From Microvelia longipes (taxonomy: Eukaryota > Arthropoda > Insecta > Hemiptera > Veliidae), in the NCBI GenBank assembly GCA_018340805.1, contig JACMZG010001911.1, positions 30,935,727 to 30,999,726 on the forward strand: a stretch of 64,000 nt of DNA. The letters run 5' to 3'. The translations under genes were made by a program, and so were the position numbers. Below the pieces are notes generated by a model. The model was not told where the DNA came from, ran no database searches, and saw nothing but the letters and a program-made list of their open reading frames with translations. Shown here piece by piece: positions 21,969 through 33,160 of the stretch (position 1 is the first letter of the stretch; each line of letters begins with the position of its first letter).

Positions 21969-23735
21969 GTAGGTTACACCAAACCGTACTGTGGTTATCT
22001 CTAGGTTACCCTTGTCCAGCTGTGGATTCTAAATTATGAAGTGTTAAATTTCTTTATACGACGACTTGAGTTGTAGAGTGCTGTGATAAGAAGAAATAAA
22101 ACTAAACCAGTTTTCGTCTCTTCACTTATTGACGAGCGATAGCAAGTCAATAAATTAATTTCCAAAGGAATAAAACTAGGAATAAAAATTGAACTAGGAC
22201 TAAACTAAGACTTAATTGTGGTCCTTTTACCGCCATAAAGTATATACTATTTTTTTATTGTATTAATTTATTTATATTTTTTTGATAGGCCATTAAAAAC
22301 TATAATGAAAGAAATCGAAGTAAAACAATTCCCTACAAGAAAAATTAATTAAGAATTAATATAATGACAAATAAATGGTGAAATTCTTGAAATTGAACAC
22401 GTTATAACTTTCATTCTTCTTTACCTTCTTAGATTATAGGTGAAACTTAATATGTCTGGCTATTACGAGTCAGTAAAGATCATAGTTTACTTCTACTTTT
22501 AAAAATATAAATTTTATCATATTACTTAGGAAACGAAGATTAATAAATAAGGACTAATATGCCCCAGAAGACAAACAAGAAGTTGCTTTGTTTTCTTTTA
22601 AAATGTACTGGATTGATTTAATTCCGGAGAGATTTGTTATATTATAGTTAGTAATGAGCAAGTACATCGTGCTCGATTAGCTCATGTCCATGCCTCACTG
22701 CAGCAATGAGCAATGTATTAAATCACTTATAGCAAAAGAAAAGGCAAATAAAATGAGTTATTTGAAAGATGTTGATATTTGTTAAAACATTTGTAAATAG
22801 GCTTGTTTATACCTGTCATAATATTCAAAAAAAGAAATGTGGATACTATGTGTGAGGTAGACACTAATAACGTAAGAACTTGTGTTTCTTTTCAAATAAA
22901 CTTTGATTGATTATGATAAAAAAGTTTTAAGGTAAAAAAAAAACATCAGAAGAATAAAAGATATAGGTAGATTAAGTGAAGAAGATAAAAGGAATAAGAA
23001 AAAATAAAAAAAAAGCATGAAATAAGAATGATGAAACATTATGTATACAACTACTTGGGGATGTTTCACTAAAATGGGGTGGCAAAAAATCTCCACCCCT
23101 TATTCAATAAGGGATGTTGAGGTTGTTGGGGATTGGCTGCTAAAAACCGCAACAGATGTTAGCAGTAAATCTTTTACTTCCAAAAAGCTTTTGAGATTTT
23201 GCTCACAATAAAAGCGAAAAGATGTGTTGGTTCTCCCACGCCTCATGTTTTATCCTTCAGGTAAAAGGTCTTTCAGAAAAATCTTTCACTTCTATTCAAG
23301 TAATCCAATGATATTACATTAGGATTTCTATCGCTCTTCTAAGTGATAAATCACTTTTTGTCAAAACTACCTTTGAAAAGGATGATTACCTTTAGTAAAA
23401 GAGTAAATAGAAGATAGGTTTTGAATTATGGTGTTGCTAAGAGAACTTAGTTGTTTCATCATCCTATGTGTTCCATTCCTCGACATATTTGTTGTGCCTG
23501 TAGACAAGATGTTATTTTTTATGTAACTTGAATGACTAGAATTTATTAAAATTATAGTTAATTTTCCAAGTAAGTATTGATGATAATATTAAAGTAAATT
23601 AATTACTTCTTTGGATTAGGTTATTAATTTACGTTAATGAAATTTAATAAAATTATTCATTTAATAAAATGTTCAAGCGATGGGCACATTGTCAATCAAA
23701 CTATGTAGAATCTTTTAATAAAAACATAAGCTTGA
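21969..23735. other. AT-rich region without recognised gene
   Basis: No supported coding frame or repeat. Purine-rich strings lie around 22930-23030. Confidence 0.45.
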
Positions 23736-24052
23736 TGTTTTAAATATTTGAATTACAAGAGTGAGGCTAGGTTGGCGGCTTACAGACTGCAGAACAGTGG
23801 GAACTGGAAGATTCCAACTATTAGAGGTCACTCCAAAATAGTGAATGAAATTCAGAGTCCCATATCTATGAACTCTGATTACATGGCCACCCACTACTCC
23901 TATGAAAAAACCCTTCACACTCAATTGTGATAGTTTCCTTGGGGAACCACCTCAATCCTCTGGTGATACTGTATAGTATACAGATGGATGGATCTAAGAT
24001 GGACTGTGGGGCCTGGGAGTGGCATATAAGAGGCTCGTGCTAATCACAAAAC
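23736..24052 (+). pseudogene. LINE ORF2 fragment, pre-RNase H and start of RNase H
   Basis: The frame at 23748-23930 reads YKSEARLAAYRLQNSGNW, a motif that precedes RNase H in LOA/R1/I-type LINEs (E-A-R-L-A-A-Y-R-L). About 65 bp further on, TATACAGATGGA encodes YTDG, the first catalytic Asp block of RNase H, in a shifted frame with a 4-bp duplication (GATGGATGGAT). The sequence is interrupted at 24052 by a hAT-like insertion, and the rest of the domain resumes at 25784. Confidence 0.75.
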
Positions 24053-24255
24053 GGGTTACTCCCCCAGATGGTTACTCGCCAAAGCTGAATAACCAAGGGA
24101 TTTATGAAGATAGTTACTCCCTTCTAACAAAGTAAGAAAAAGAAAGGTTTAAGGACGATAAAATGTATAATAAAAACAAAGAAATAGAGCACATATTTAG
24201 AAAAGGGACATCTATCAGTGGTCCTAATTCTATATATAGAATAAGGACCTTATTT

Positions 24256-24396
<141 letters not shown>

Positions 24397-24608
24397 TACC
24401 CATGGAGCGCCAGTATGGACAAAGTATTGAATATAAATAAATTATAGATATTCAACCTCTAATGAGGCAGAATATGGAAATACATGGAAAAATGAGGAAT
24501 ACCTTTTTTATAAGAGTACCATAAAAGGTATAGTGGAAAAAATGAACAGAAATAAAATAAATATGATAAAGATATTATAAATAAATAAGTGATAAAATCG
24601 TAAATAAA

Positions 24609-24896
24609 TAGATGAGAATCAGTTCAAGGTACAGAAGGAACTAGATTTCATTAGATTAAATAAACTATATTTCATTACTATAACATATTCATGTTTAATA
24701 AAGCTAATTTATGCAAAGAAAATTCTTTATCGTCAAGTAGAAATATTTCAACATACAACTTGATGTTATATATAAAATTTTCTTGGCATAAATAAGCTTC
24801 ATTAAACATGAATATGCTACGTGTAAGTAGTGAAGTATAGTTTATTTAATCTAATGAAATCCAGTCTCTTCTGTGCCTTAAACTGATTCTTATCTA
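24609..24896. mobile_element. TA-flanked palindromic MITE, copy 1
   Basis: The outer ends are TA|GATGAGAATCAGTT and AACTGATTCTTATC|TA. The inverted arms extend about 110 bp each (CATTAGATTAAATAAACTAT and CATATTCATGTTTAAT on the left, inverted on the right). A second copy is at 53022-53193. A TA target and this architecture suggest a Tc1/mariner derivative. Confidence 0.75.
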
Positions 24897-25783
24897 GTAT
24901 TATGGAGACACACACAAGTATTAATAATAAATAAATAGATTTAAATATAATGAAAATTGAAATAATAATTATGAAATTATACTTGAATTGATAACAAAAT
25001 AATAAAAAGTTATAAATACATAATGTGTAAGTAATTAAGTATAATATGAATTGTTGAAGTAAAAATGTAACCCGCCAAAACATAAAACAAAGAGCAATAA
25101 ACATAGACTGCAGAGAGGCAAATTTAATGCTAGCATAATACATAAAAGAGTTACAGAAGTATGAAAGTAAAGACATTGTATTGTTGTACTTAATTTGAAA
25201 ACACTTGTATAATATCAAAATCAACTCTACTTTACGTGAGTTAAAACGTACACAATTAGACTTCCTCAGCAAAATAAAAATTGACTATTTTACAAAAAGA
25301 ATAAAGATATAAACAGATTTAAGGTTTTTTTCAAATGAAATGAAAATGTCAAAGAAAATGAAAAATTTCATTAAAAATTATAAATTAAAACAAATGTAAC
25401 TGTAGAGAATGAAATTATATAATATAAGATAGCGTTGTACGGGATTTACTATCTGAAAAAGGTTATTCCCTTCATTATTGGGGAATAACCATATGAAGAT
25501 GGTTACTCAGAGACCTTTTTTAAATGGTTACTTCCCTTAGTTAAAATGACATATTTTTCTCTTTCCCCTTATTCGAAACCCAACAAAAGCCCCAATGCTT
25601 TTCTACATGCCCAGGTAAGAGCGTATTAAACTGTAAAATATATAGAGATTAGTAATAACACCGAAAAAAGTAAGGGGAGTAACCAGTCTGATCTGTCAAA
25701 GGGGAGTAACAAACTAAAGTAGGTCTCTTAGACAAAAAAGTATAGTACTCCCCAAAAAGGGAGTAACTATCTAAAGAAATACC

Positions 25784-26430
25784 CACAAAACTTCATTTCC
25801 TTTAAGGAAAGTATGCCAAATTGTTTCAGGCAGAAATATTTGCTATTCATGCCTGTCTAATAGAAAATATTAAAAATAATCCTAATCAGACTTCTATTAA
25901 TAATTTTACTGACAGCCAAGCAGCCATTAAAGCTCTTGGTTCATACAAAGTTAACTCTAAGCTTGTCTGGGACTTACAAAACCTTCTGACCTTGTCACTC
26001 AACATTGATGTAGCAATCAGATGGGTGACTAAGGGCCATAATGGAATTGAAGGCAATGAGCAAGCAGATATCCTTGCAAAAAAGGGGTTTAAGACCACTC
26101 TTGTGAGCCCTGAACCCACAGTAGCCGCATACCCAAATAAAACTATAGACAAAGATGTAGTTAAAGATTGGATCTTAACCAATCATCTGCACCATTGGAA
26201 CAAATTCTCTGGGATGAGGTAAAGAATTTCATCTGAATTTCATCCCCTGAATTTCATCTTCAGGGGGAGATCCTCATGTCCCAAAATGATTGAGGATCTC
26301 CTTAGCCTAAGCAGAGGAGACCTTTGAACAGTAACTGGACTACTGACTGGTCACTGTCACCTCCGAAAACACCTTCATACCATTGGTATCTTTAAAGATA
26401 ACCCAGAATGTACAAAGATAACCTCGATGT
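25784..26430 (+). pseudogene. LINE RNase H and C-terminal fragment
   Basis: Read directly across the excised hAT-like element, the frame continues as KYAKLFQAEIFAIHACL (catalytic Glu), FTDSQAAIKAL (Asp), IRWVTKGHNGIEGNEQAD (His and last Asp). A TAA at 26221 follows. Beyond it, MIEDLLSLSRGDL, TGLLTGHCHLRKHLHTIG and FKDNPECTK in frame-shifted form are the usual C-terminus after RNase H in these LINEs. The four catalytic positions are present if the 23.98-kb piece is included. The RT of the element is not in the window. Confidence 0.8.
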
Positions 26431-27912
26431 TTTTTACAAATTAACTGATATACATGAAATATACTAAAAGCAATATACAATGCCCTATCAAAGTATTTAG
26501 GAAATATTATGAAAGAGTCAAAAAGAGGAGGTCAAACAAATGCCCTTTTTAAAGGAGTAATTCAATTTGCGTCTTCAGTTCCTCGTCGGAACTTAACTTC
26601 TGATGTTTACAAAATTTTACCCAAAAAAACTAAAGAAAACGCAAAATACTCTTTTGTGTATTGAACTTTGTGTCAATCACTTGAAAGGGTGACCAGGTGA
26701 AGGACACCTAATGTGCAAGGGCATAAAGTCAAGGTAGATGCACCTTTAGGGTGGTCTTTCTTTGGCGGCACTGACTTTCCCCCAACAAACCCTACATTTT
26801 TACATTCTTTTTAGTAAACATTATGGGTAACATGAGATGGCTTATCAAACAATAAGTGATACCATGTTTTGACAGTGTACCTGAAGACACCGATTAGCTT
26901 GACTTTTTTACCTGTTTGAGGGAAAGTTTTTGTAAAGCCTATACCTTTTAAATTTACAAAGGTGACCCGACGTTCCTAGCCACATATATTATTAAGCTGT
27001 CAAAACATATACCACACAATAAAAATTTACAACCCTTCATGTCAAAAGATTTTATAAATTGTAATTGCATATTTTAAGCCTGAGCGCCACACCCTCAACC
27101 ATATAAGTACCTTTAACATAAGTACTTTTAAAACAAAAAGAATTTTAAAAAAATGCAAGGTTATCATTAAAAAGCATTATTTTATTTATAATGTTTATTT
27201 AAATTAATTTAATAATTCAATTAATTTTAACGTAAGTTTTAAACTACATACATCAAATTTATATATTAATTTTGTTTATTTAATGGTTCGCATTTATTAA
27301 TTTAAATTCATTTCATATTACAATCTTTTTAAACATCACCGATAAATATGTTTAATAGTCTATCTGTATGATTTGAAATTTAAGTCAACAGAGCTTCCAT
27401 TAGAAGTAGTTAGTTTCAAAATAAAAGTGATTTTAAGTATAATATCTTGTAGATTCACTAAGTAGTTCTATCAATTTAAGGATTTAATAACCTCATGATT
27501 CTGTCATTCTGAAATAAACCTTATCTGTATTTAAACGAATAATATATTCCATACATAAGTGGGATTTCTTTTAGTGGAAAAAATAATGTTAATGTATCCA
27601 TTAAATTGAATAGAGTTAAAACTGTTTTTTTTCAATGACATTTTTTTTATTTAGTGGCAGCAATTTATTTAAATTAAAATATGTCTTATGTCTTAACGTT
27701 GTTTTGTATATAATTAAATTAATTAAAAATTAATAAATTAATGTAAATTCTAGCAAATGGTTTAAATGTTTGCATGCTGGGAGTATTTATTTAGTATCTT
27801 AAGACAGGTTGTATAGAAATAGTAGGTTGAATAGCTTTGCAAATTAACCACTAACTGAGTTCCTCAAAAGAATTTCTAAGCCTTTTCCTTATCGCCAATT
27901 GCCAAATCACCA
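26431..27912. other. AT-rich region without recognised gene
   Basis: No supported coding frame. Sequence near 26690-26800 is somewhat GC-richer but not recognised. Confidence 0.4.
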
Positions 27913-27915
27913 TTA

Positions 27916-29004
27916 AGGTGCATTTACAATATTGCGGTAGCGATGCGTTCGTCCGTTGCGAGCGTAACGGTCATTGCTATGCGGAAAATGATGGTTCCAC
28001 AATAACAACGCTACGGCCACAAAAGCTGCTAACACAGCGCACTATAGTCCGAATTTTGGAAACGACAATATATTTTTCTCAAAAGAAGATATAAAAGACG
28101 AAGAAGAAAAGGTTTTGGACGAGCTGTGTCTTTTACAATGTTATTTCAATCTTTTCATTATTTTGAATTTTAATTTTTTTAAATCATGTCTGATGATAAT
28201 TTTTTTTTAAATTTTATATGGTGTTAGTTTTTAACTGACCAACCTGATTAAATCGGCAAAGTATCAAGTATTAAGTCTTGTGTTTTAAAAAACATTTCAA
28301 CTCCCGGATCTACTAGTTCAATACTATTTAGGCAGTAAAACCAAGAGAACAGAAATAATGTGTAGCATTTCAGAACAATAACATTAAGATAAAATAAACT
28401 GATCAAGATAATAAAACTATAACATTTAAATTGGCGAACACCAATAATATTAAGAAGAAATTTGATTTAAGAATAGAAATAAAAAACCACTTTAAACTAA
28501 TAAACTAAAAGGAGAAAAATTAAACACTTTAAAAAGATACAGCACTAACAAACGTAATAAAATAACAATATTCTGTTATAATAACAAGATAATATTCAAC
28601 TTTTTAGATTAAAACATAACTCTTTTATTAAAATCAAATTAAAATAATACAGAATAAAACGACTTTAAGCACAGCAAGAATCAAAATCCAAACAAAACAA
28701 AAGTATTCTTCTCTAAATCGAAAGAGGGGGTAAGAAAAATTCCAAAACTTTGAAAACGGAAAGGTTTCTTTTGCGTCAGGTCTCTAAAGTGTTTTGTAAT
28801 CAATCAAATGCTAATCGTAGGATCATTTGTACGGGTTTAGTGGGTTTGCGAAAATTTCCATTTTTGCAACGCTGCCGCAAGCTGTTTAAGTTGTAATGTA
28901 GTTGTTTAATGTAAACGTCCCATACGATTACATAGGTTGGAATTTGAGCTGTCATCGCACGCAACGGACGGACGCGTCGCTACCGCAGTATTGTTAATGC
29001 ACCT
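27916..29004. mobile_element. PIF/Harbinger-like non-autonomous element
   Basis: Terminal inverted repeats of about 48 bp (AGGTGCATTTACAATATTGC at 27916-27935 and its near inverse ending at 29004) are flanked by a 3-bp TTA duplication (27913-27915 and 29005-29007). TTA/TAA target duplications are characteristic of PIF/Harbinger. The 1.09-kb body has no transposase frame. Confidence 0.75.
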
Positions 29005-29007
29005 TTA

Positions 29008-29570
29008 CTTCAACCATGGAACTGTAATGGCCTATCATACCTTTTTCAGTAAAAACTGTCGCCAACGCCCTGCCTAATCACTTTTTCAAGTTGATAAGGT
29101 ATCCTGCCAGATTTTAGTTATTCATTATTCAGTGATAATTTTAAGTGTTGAGTGTAATTCTTATCTTGTTTGGAAGTTAATTACTAAGGATATAAGGTAC
29201 TTCTTAAAACAGTCTATTCGCGATTCAAAGTCCGTAGTAGCACCACCGTCGCTGATAGAAAGGTGATAACATAAGGGTGTTGCAGCGTTATAATATGTAT
29301 ATGAGTTTCTTGAAATGATTGTTTTAATTAATTTTAGTGTGTTTAAACTCACTAAAGTAAATCATTGGATAAAACACAATATTGTATTTTAAATTATTTA
29401 TTACTAATTAATTTTACAATTATATAATTTTAGTTTGCACAACCCCACAAAATTACTCTTTTAATACATTAAATTGTTTAAATTAGTAACAGGTATTTAA
29501 CTTTACTGACATGATGATACTTTCCAACCATTGTGTTTTATTTTATTTATGTTATGAAGTGTTACTTTTT
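29008..29570. repeat. Fragment of the 14.1-16.8 kb repeat family
   Basis: 29195-29500 is the reverse complement of pieces of 14570-15300. The short frame at 29161-29352 covers this repeat and is not supported as a gene. Confidence 0.6.
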
Positions 29571-29622
29571 AGAACGAAAGAATAAAAAGTCTCTCCACAG
29601 TTAAAGATTTTATTAAAAGTAA

Positions 29623-29664
29623 AGCAGAGCGCTTTCGACCTAACAAGAGGTCATCATCAGTGCC
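29623..29664 (-). ncRNA. PLE hammerhead ribozyme motif, 3' tail
   Basis: Minus strand: GGCA, CTGATGA, extra T, helix II GACCT/AGGTC (perfect), GAAA, palindromic AGCGCT as helix III, cleavage base C, then TGCT pairing with GGCA. Identical to the copy at 31141-31182. Confidence 0.8.
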
Positions 29665-29912
29665 TATTAAACAAATAAGACAAAAAAATGTCAAAACAAA
29701 CTTATACATAAAATTACAAAATTAAACCAAAGAAAACAGATAAATTACAGAAATGGAGTGATAAATAAAATATAAATAAATAAAAAAAAAATAAATAAAT
29801 AAATACATAAAATATAAAGAAATTAATTAATTAAAAAATGAATAAATAGAAATATTACCGTTGAGGCGAGATAAGTGTGAAAAAAAGGTAGTTTTTAAAA
29901 TATAAAACAGAA

Positions 29913-31055
29913 TCAAGATGGTTTGAGTAGGCTTGTAACAAGACACATACTGGTGGATGCAGGGTGAGGCGCCCGTAGTAGCGCATTGATAAGCGGCGTT
30001 CGCTCCCCTCTTTCGTTCAAATTAAGATCACCAACAGTGTCCTGACTTCTAAATATTTCTAAGTTCTCCAAAAAGTTCAACTTGCGACCTTTATCACCGT
30101 AATGAACTATGCAAGCTTTATGCGGCGCGTTCACGTGGTTTTCAGAGATAAGGTGTACGTAGAATTTGCTGGAAGTTCGTTTCAGGTGCTCTGAAAGTCT
30201 TGTGCTTAGTTTCCTTCCGGTTTGGCCTAAGTACTCAGCTTGGCACTCCCCACATTGGACTTTATACACTCCGCTGCGCGATTCTAAAGGGATCGGGTCT
30301 TTAACATTACTAAGGTAGGTTTTAAGAGTCTTGCGGTTGCTGAAGCTAACATTTAAGTTACTACTCTTTAAAACACTACCTAAACGTTGCGATAAAGTAC
30401 CGACGTAAGGAATGGAGCACCATTGCTTGATATTTTCAGGTTCTATCGCGTCCTGGCCATACTGACTATTCATAGCTCTAAGCACAAGCGCGGCCTCTTT
30501 CTTCCTTATTATTTTATTTACTATTTCCACCTGATATCCATTGACCCGGGCTATATCGCAAATGGTGTTGTATTCTTTTAAATAAGCTTCACGATCCAAA
30601 GGGAGGGTAAGTAAACGATGAATGAATGAGTTAAAAGCCGCCATTTTGTGGCACCACGGGTGATAAGAATCGGCCGGAATCACGTTGTCTGTGGATGTTG
30701 GCTTTCTATAAACTTCAAAACTTAGTTGACTATCTTTCCTGAATATTGAGACATCTAGGTAGTTAAGTTTGCCTCCTTCTTCTACCTCAAGGGTAAATTT
30801 AAGGTAATGTTTACAATTATTCAAATATTTCAGAAAAGAGTTAAGTTTACTAATCGAACCAACCCAGACCACAAAAATATCGTCTACATACCGCTTCCAG
30901 AACTTGATATATTTTCTAAACGGGTTATTAATGTCATCGATGAACTCTTTGTAAAAGTAATGCATAAATACATTAGCACCTAAGGGAGATAAAGGTGCGC
31001 CCATAGCTAAGCCTCCTTTGCCACTGTAGAACTCTTCATTGAAACAGAAATAATT
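29913..31055 (-). CDS. PLE reverse transcriptase and GIY-YIG endonuclease, 5'-truncated
   Basis: An intact frame of more than 370 codons. The ATG at 31004 is inside the RT, since upstream codons (NYFCFNEEFYSGKGGLA) belong to the same domain. RT blocks: MGAPLSPLGANVFMHYFYKE, catalytic YVDDIFVVW, then LEVEEGGKLNYLDVSIF. A linker with YHPWCHKMAAFNSFIHRLL follows, typical of Penelope RTs. The GIY-YIG nuclease is SGVYKVQCGECQAEYLGQTG followed by RKLSTRLSEHLKR, with GVY/YLG variants, the CxxC pair and conserved Arg. The N-terminal half of the RT is missing, so it cannot be autonomous. The frame has no stops, so insertion is fairly recent. Neighbouring tails carry ribozyme motifs. Confidence 0.9.
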   Translation of the reverse strand, partial: NYFCFNEEFYSGKGGLAMGAPLSPLGANVFMHYFYKEFIDDINNPFRKYIKFWKRYVDDIFVVWVGSISKLNSFLKYLNNCKHYLKFTLEVEEGGKLNYLDVSIFRKDSQLSFEVYRKPTSTDNVIPADSYHPWCHKMAAFNSFIHRLLTLPLDREAYLKEYNTICDIARVNGYQVEIVNKIIRKKEAALVLRAMNSQYGQDAIEPENIKQWCSIPYVGTLSQRLGSVLKSSNLNVSFSNRKTLKTYLSNVKDPIPLESRSGVYKVQCGECQAEYLGQTGRKLSTRLSEHLKRTSSKFYVHLISENHVNAPHKACIVHYGDKGRKLNFLENLEIFRSQDTVGDLNLNERGERTPLINALLRAPHPASTSMCLVTSLLKPS

Positions 31056-31140
31056 TTGTAATTTATCTGTTTTCTTTGGTTTAATTTTGTAATTTTATGT
31101 ATAAGTTTGTTTTGACATTTTTTGTCTTATTTGTTTAATA

Positions 31141-31182
31141 GGCACTGATGATGACCTCTTGTTAGGTCGAAAGCGCTCTGCT
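31141..31182 (+). ncRNA. PLE hammerhead ribozyme motif, inverted tail
   Basis: Plus-strand copy of 29623-29664. CTGATGA is at 31144-31150, GAAA at 31169-31172, palindromic AGCGCT at 31172-31177, and the predicted cleavage is after C31178. Confidence 0.8.
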
Positions 31183-31278
31183 TTACTTTTAATAAAATCT
31201 TTAACTGTGGAGAGACTTTTTATTCTTTCGTTCTATTACGATGGACTCCATTTATGCTCATTCTCAAACATCTGTTAC

Positions 31279-31990
31279 TTTTTGTTTGATGTGAAACTAA
31301 TATTTTAATCACAATTAATTATAAAAGAGATGTTTTATATTTTTAATAAATTATAACCATAACCAGGTAATCGGTAAATACCAATTAAAAAACGAACAAA
31401 CCCAAGGCTGTATTGATAAGAGCCTAATTCTATATTTAAAATCTTGGAATAATCGAAGTACTTATCTATGAAACATTGACAATTTTCATAGCATTGTTGG
31501 TAGTTTTATAAGTTTTTAACTCATTTATCACAAATTAAGTAACAATAAAGAAATAAATGAATAAATTCGATCAGCTCTTATGCTAATCCTAAGATAAATT
31601 CATTTTGATCATCCTTTTGTTTTCCCGCCATTGGTGTTGCTAATCTGACAATTATTTCTTTGAATCGCGGATATCAGGTGGTTCGTAACAGTGTTTCAGT
31701 TGGTACGTGAAAAAATTTAAAACAATAACAGAGGATCCGTCCTTTGAAATGATGAAATTTTAATTTTGTTCATATAGGGTGAAAGCTGTTCTTTTTCTAT
31801 ATATTTTAAAAAAAAGAATTATGTGAGGAAAAGTAAAAATGTGTCTCATATTCATAATTTTTATTAATTATTCTATTGGTTTGGGAAATTTGAAACATTT
31901 AGCACAACCGATTTTCCATTGGAAAATAATAGTTAAAATGTTCTTTATAATTCATACATATACTATCAAGACATCCTATGGGTTTTACCA

Positions 31991-31994
<4 letters not shown>
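31279..31994. other. AT-rich spacer
   Basis: No gene. CTTTGAATCGCGGATATC (31661-31678) loosely recalls the word in the 14-kb repeat family. Confidence 0.4.

Positions 31995-32085
<91 letters not shown>
31995..32085. repeat. (AT)n microsatellite
   Basis: About 90 bp of pure AT alternation. Confidence 0.95.
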
Positions 32086-32088
<3 letters not shown>

Positions 32089-32789
32089 TAACCGTTACCT
32101 ATTTTCAAATGAGCCAAAGTTTTTCATTTCTTATGAAATATTATAACAACGTGTATTGGTTTTTATAATATTTATAAGTAGTAAACTATCATGCTTGTAT
32201 TGATGTAATAAGTGTTCAGTTTAGAATCTAGTATAACAGGATAAAAATTTGATAGGCCAAAAAATGTAGATCACAACATTATGACTTTTGAAAATGAGTA
32301 AAACCTAGTATAATAAAATATGCCAAACCAAGACTCACAAAGCCAAAACCTTTTTTGAAAATAGCATTTTAGATCAAATCTAAAACCAATACGTCACACG
32401 ACTTTTAAGTAAAGATAAATAGCTGCTGTACTTAGATTTATTTCTAAGTCGTTTATCATATTGTTTACATTCCGAATAAGATTTGCTTTGATGTTTAAAA
32501 TAGGAGTACTTTGTATTGGTAGAGACCACCCTGATCTTATTACAGAGATGTAAAGATGCCGACATAGGTTGAGGTATTATTGCATCTATTATTTGGTGAC
32601 AATAAAGTTTTAGAAAGAAGAAAAGCCGAAAACGTATTGTACCTGTAACTTACCTTTACGTTTGTTTAACAAAAAAATGTCACAAAGTCAGACAAACAAT
32701 GGCTCGACAATAGAAAAACTCTAATACTTATTGACCAGTAGATTCCTTTCAAAATATTTATATTACTCAGACAAAGCAAAGTTACATCG

Positions 32790-33160
32790 AATTCGTATAG
32801 GAGAACAAAATTAAATTGATGTTGGAAAATAGAATCTACTCATAATATAGCAGAACATAATAAAATGGAACTAGCAAACTTAACAATTCATATGTAGCAG
32901 AGCAGAATAATTTATACAGAACCAAATTAGTATAGCAGAATAGAATCCATATATATGATATAGCAGCACAGAATCAAATTGATATTGCCGGACGGAGTTA
33001 AATTTATCTACAATCTACTTTACACAGCAAAATAGAATCACTTTGATGTAGCAGAACAGAAGAAAGTTGATATAGCAAAACTAAAACTACTCGATTCAGA
33101 AAAACAGAATCAAATTTTACAGATCTGAATCACCTTGATGCAGTAAAACAGAATTAATGG
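32790..33160 (+). repeat. Degenerate minisatellite, unit about 25 bp
   Basis: About 13 diverged units with consensus near ATAGCAGAACAGAATCAAAT plus TGATG. Examples: TATAGCAGCACAGAATCAAA (32979 region), GTAGCAGAACAGAAGAAAGT (33050 region), AGAAAAACAGAATCAAATTT (33098 region). No open frame persists, so it is non-coding. Confidence 0.7.

Larger units (their letters stand above)
29571..31267 (-). mobile_element. Penelope-like element with inverted tail copies at both ends
   Basis: The minus-strand body runs from reverse transcriptase (about 31055) through GIY-YIG (ends 29913) to the 3' tail (29752 to 29571). A second tail of about 180 bp lies in the opposite orientation at 31060-31238, fused directly to the truncated RT. 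TGTTACTTTTT at 29560-29570 and 31268-31278 is a probable 11-bp target duplication. Partial inverted copies at the 5' end are a known oddity of PLE insertions. About 30 bp at 31239-31267 remain unexplained. Confidence 0.85.

Noticed and set aside
24817..25272. 151-codon minus-strand hydrophobic frame
   Set aside because: It lies inside the hAT-like element and overlaps the MITE. The Ile/Tyr/Phe-rich content is what AT-rich DNA gives by chance.
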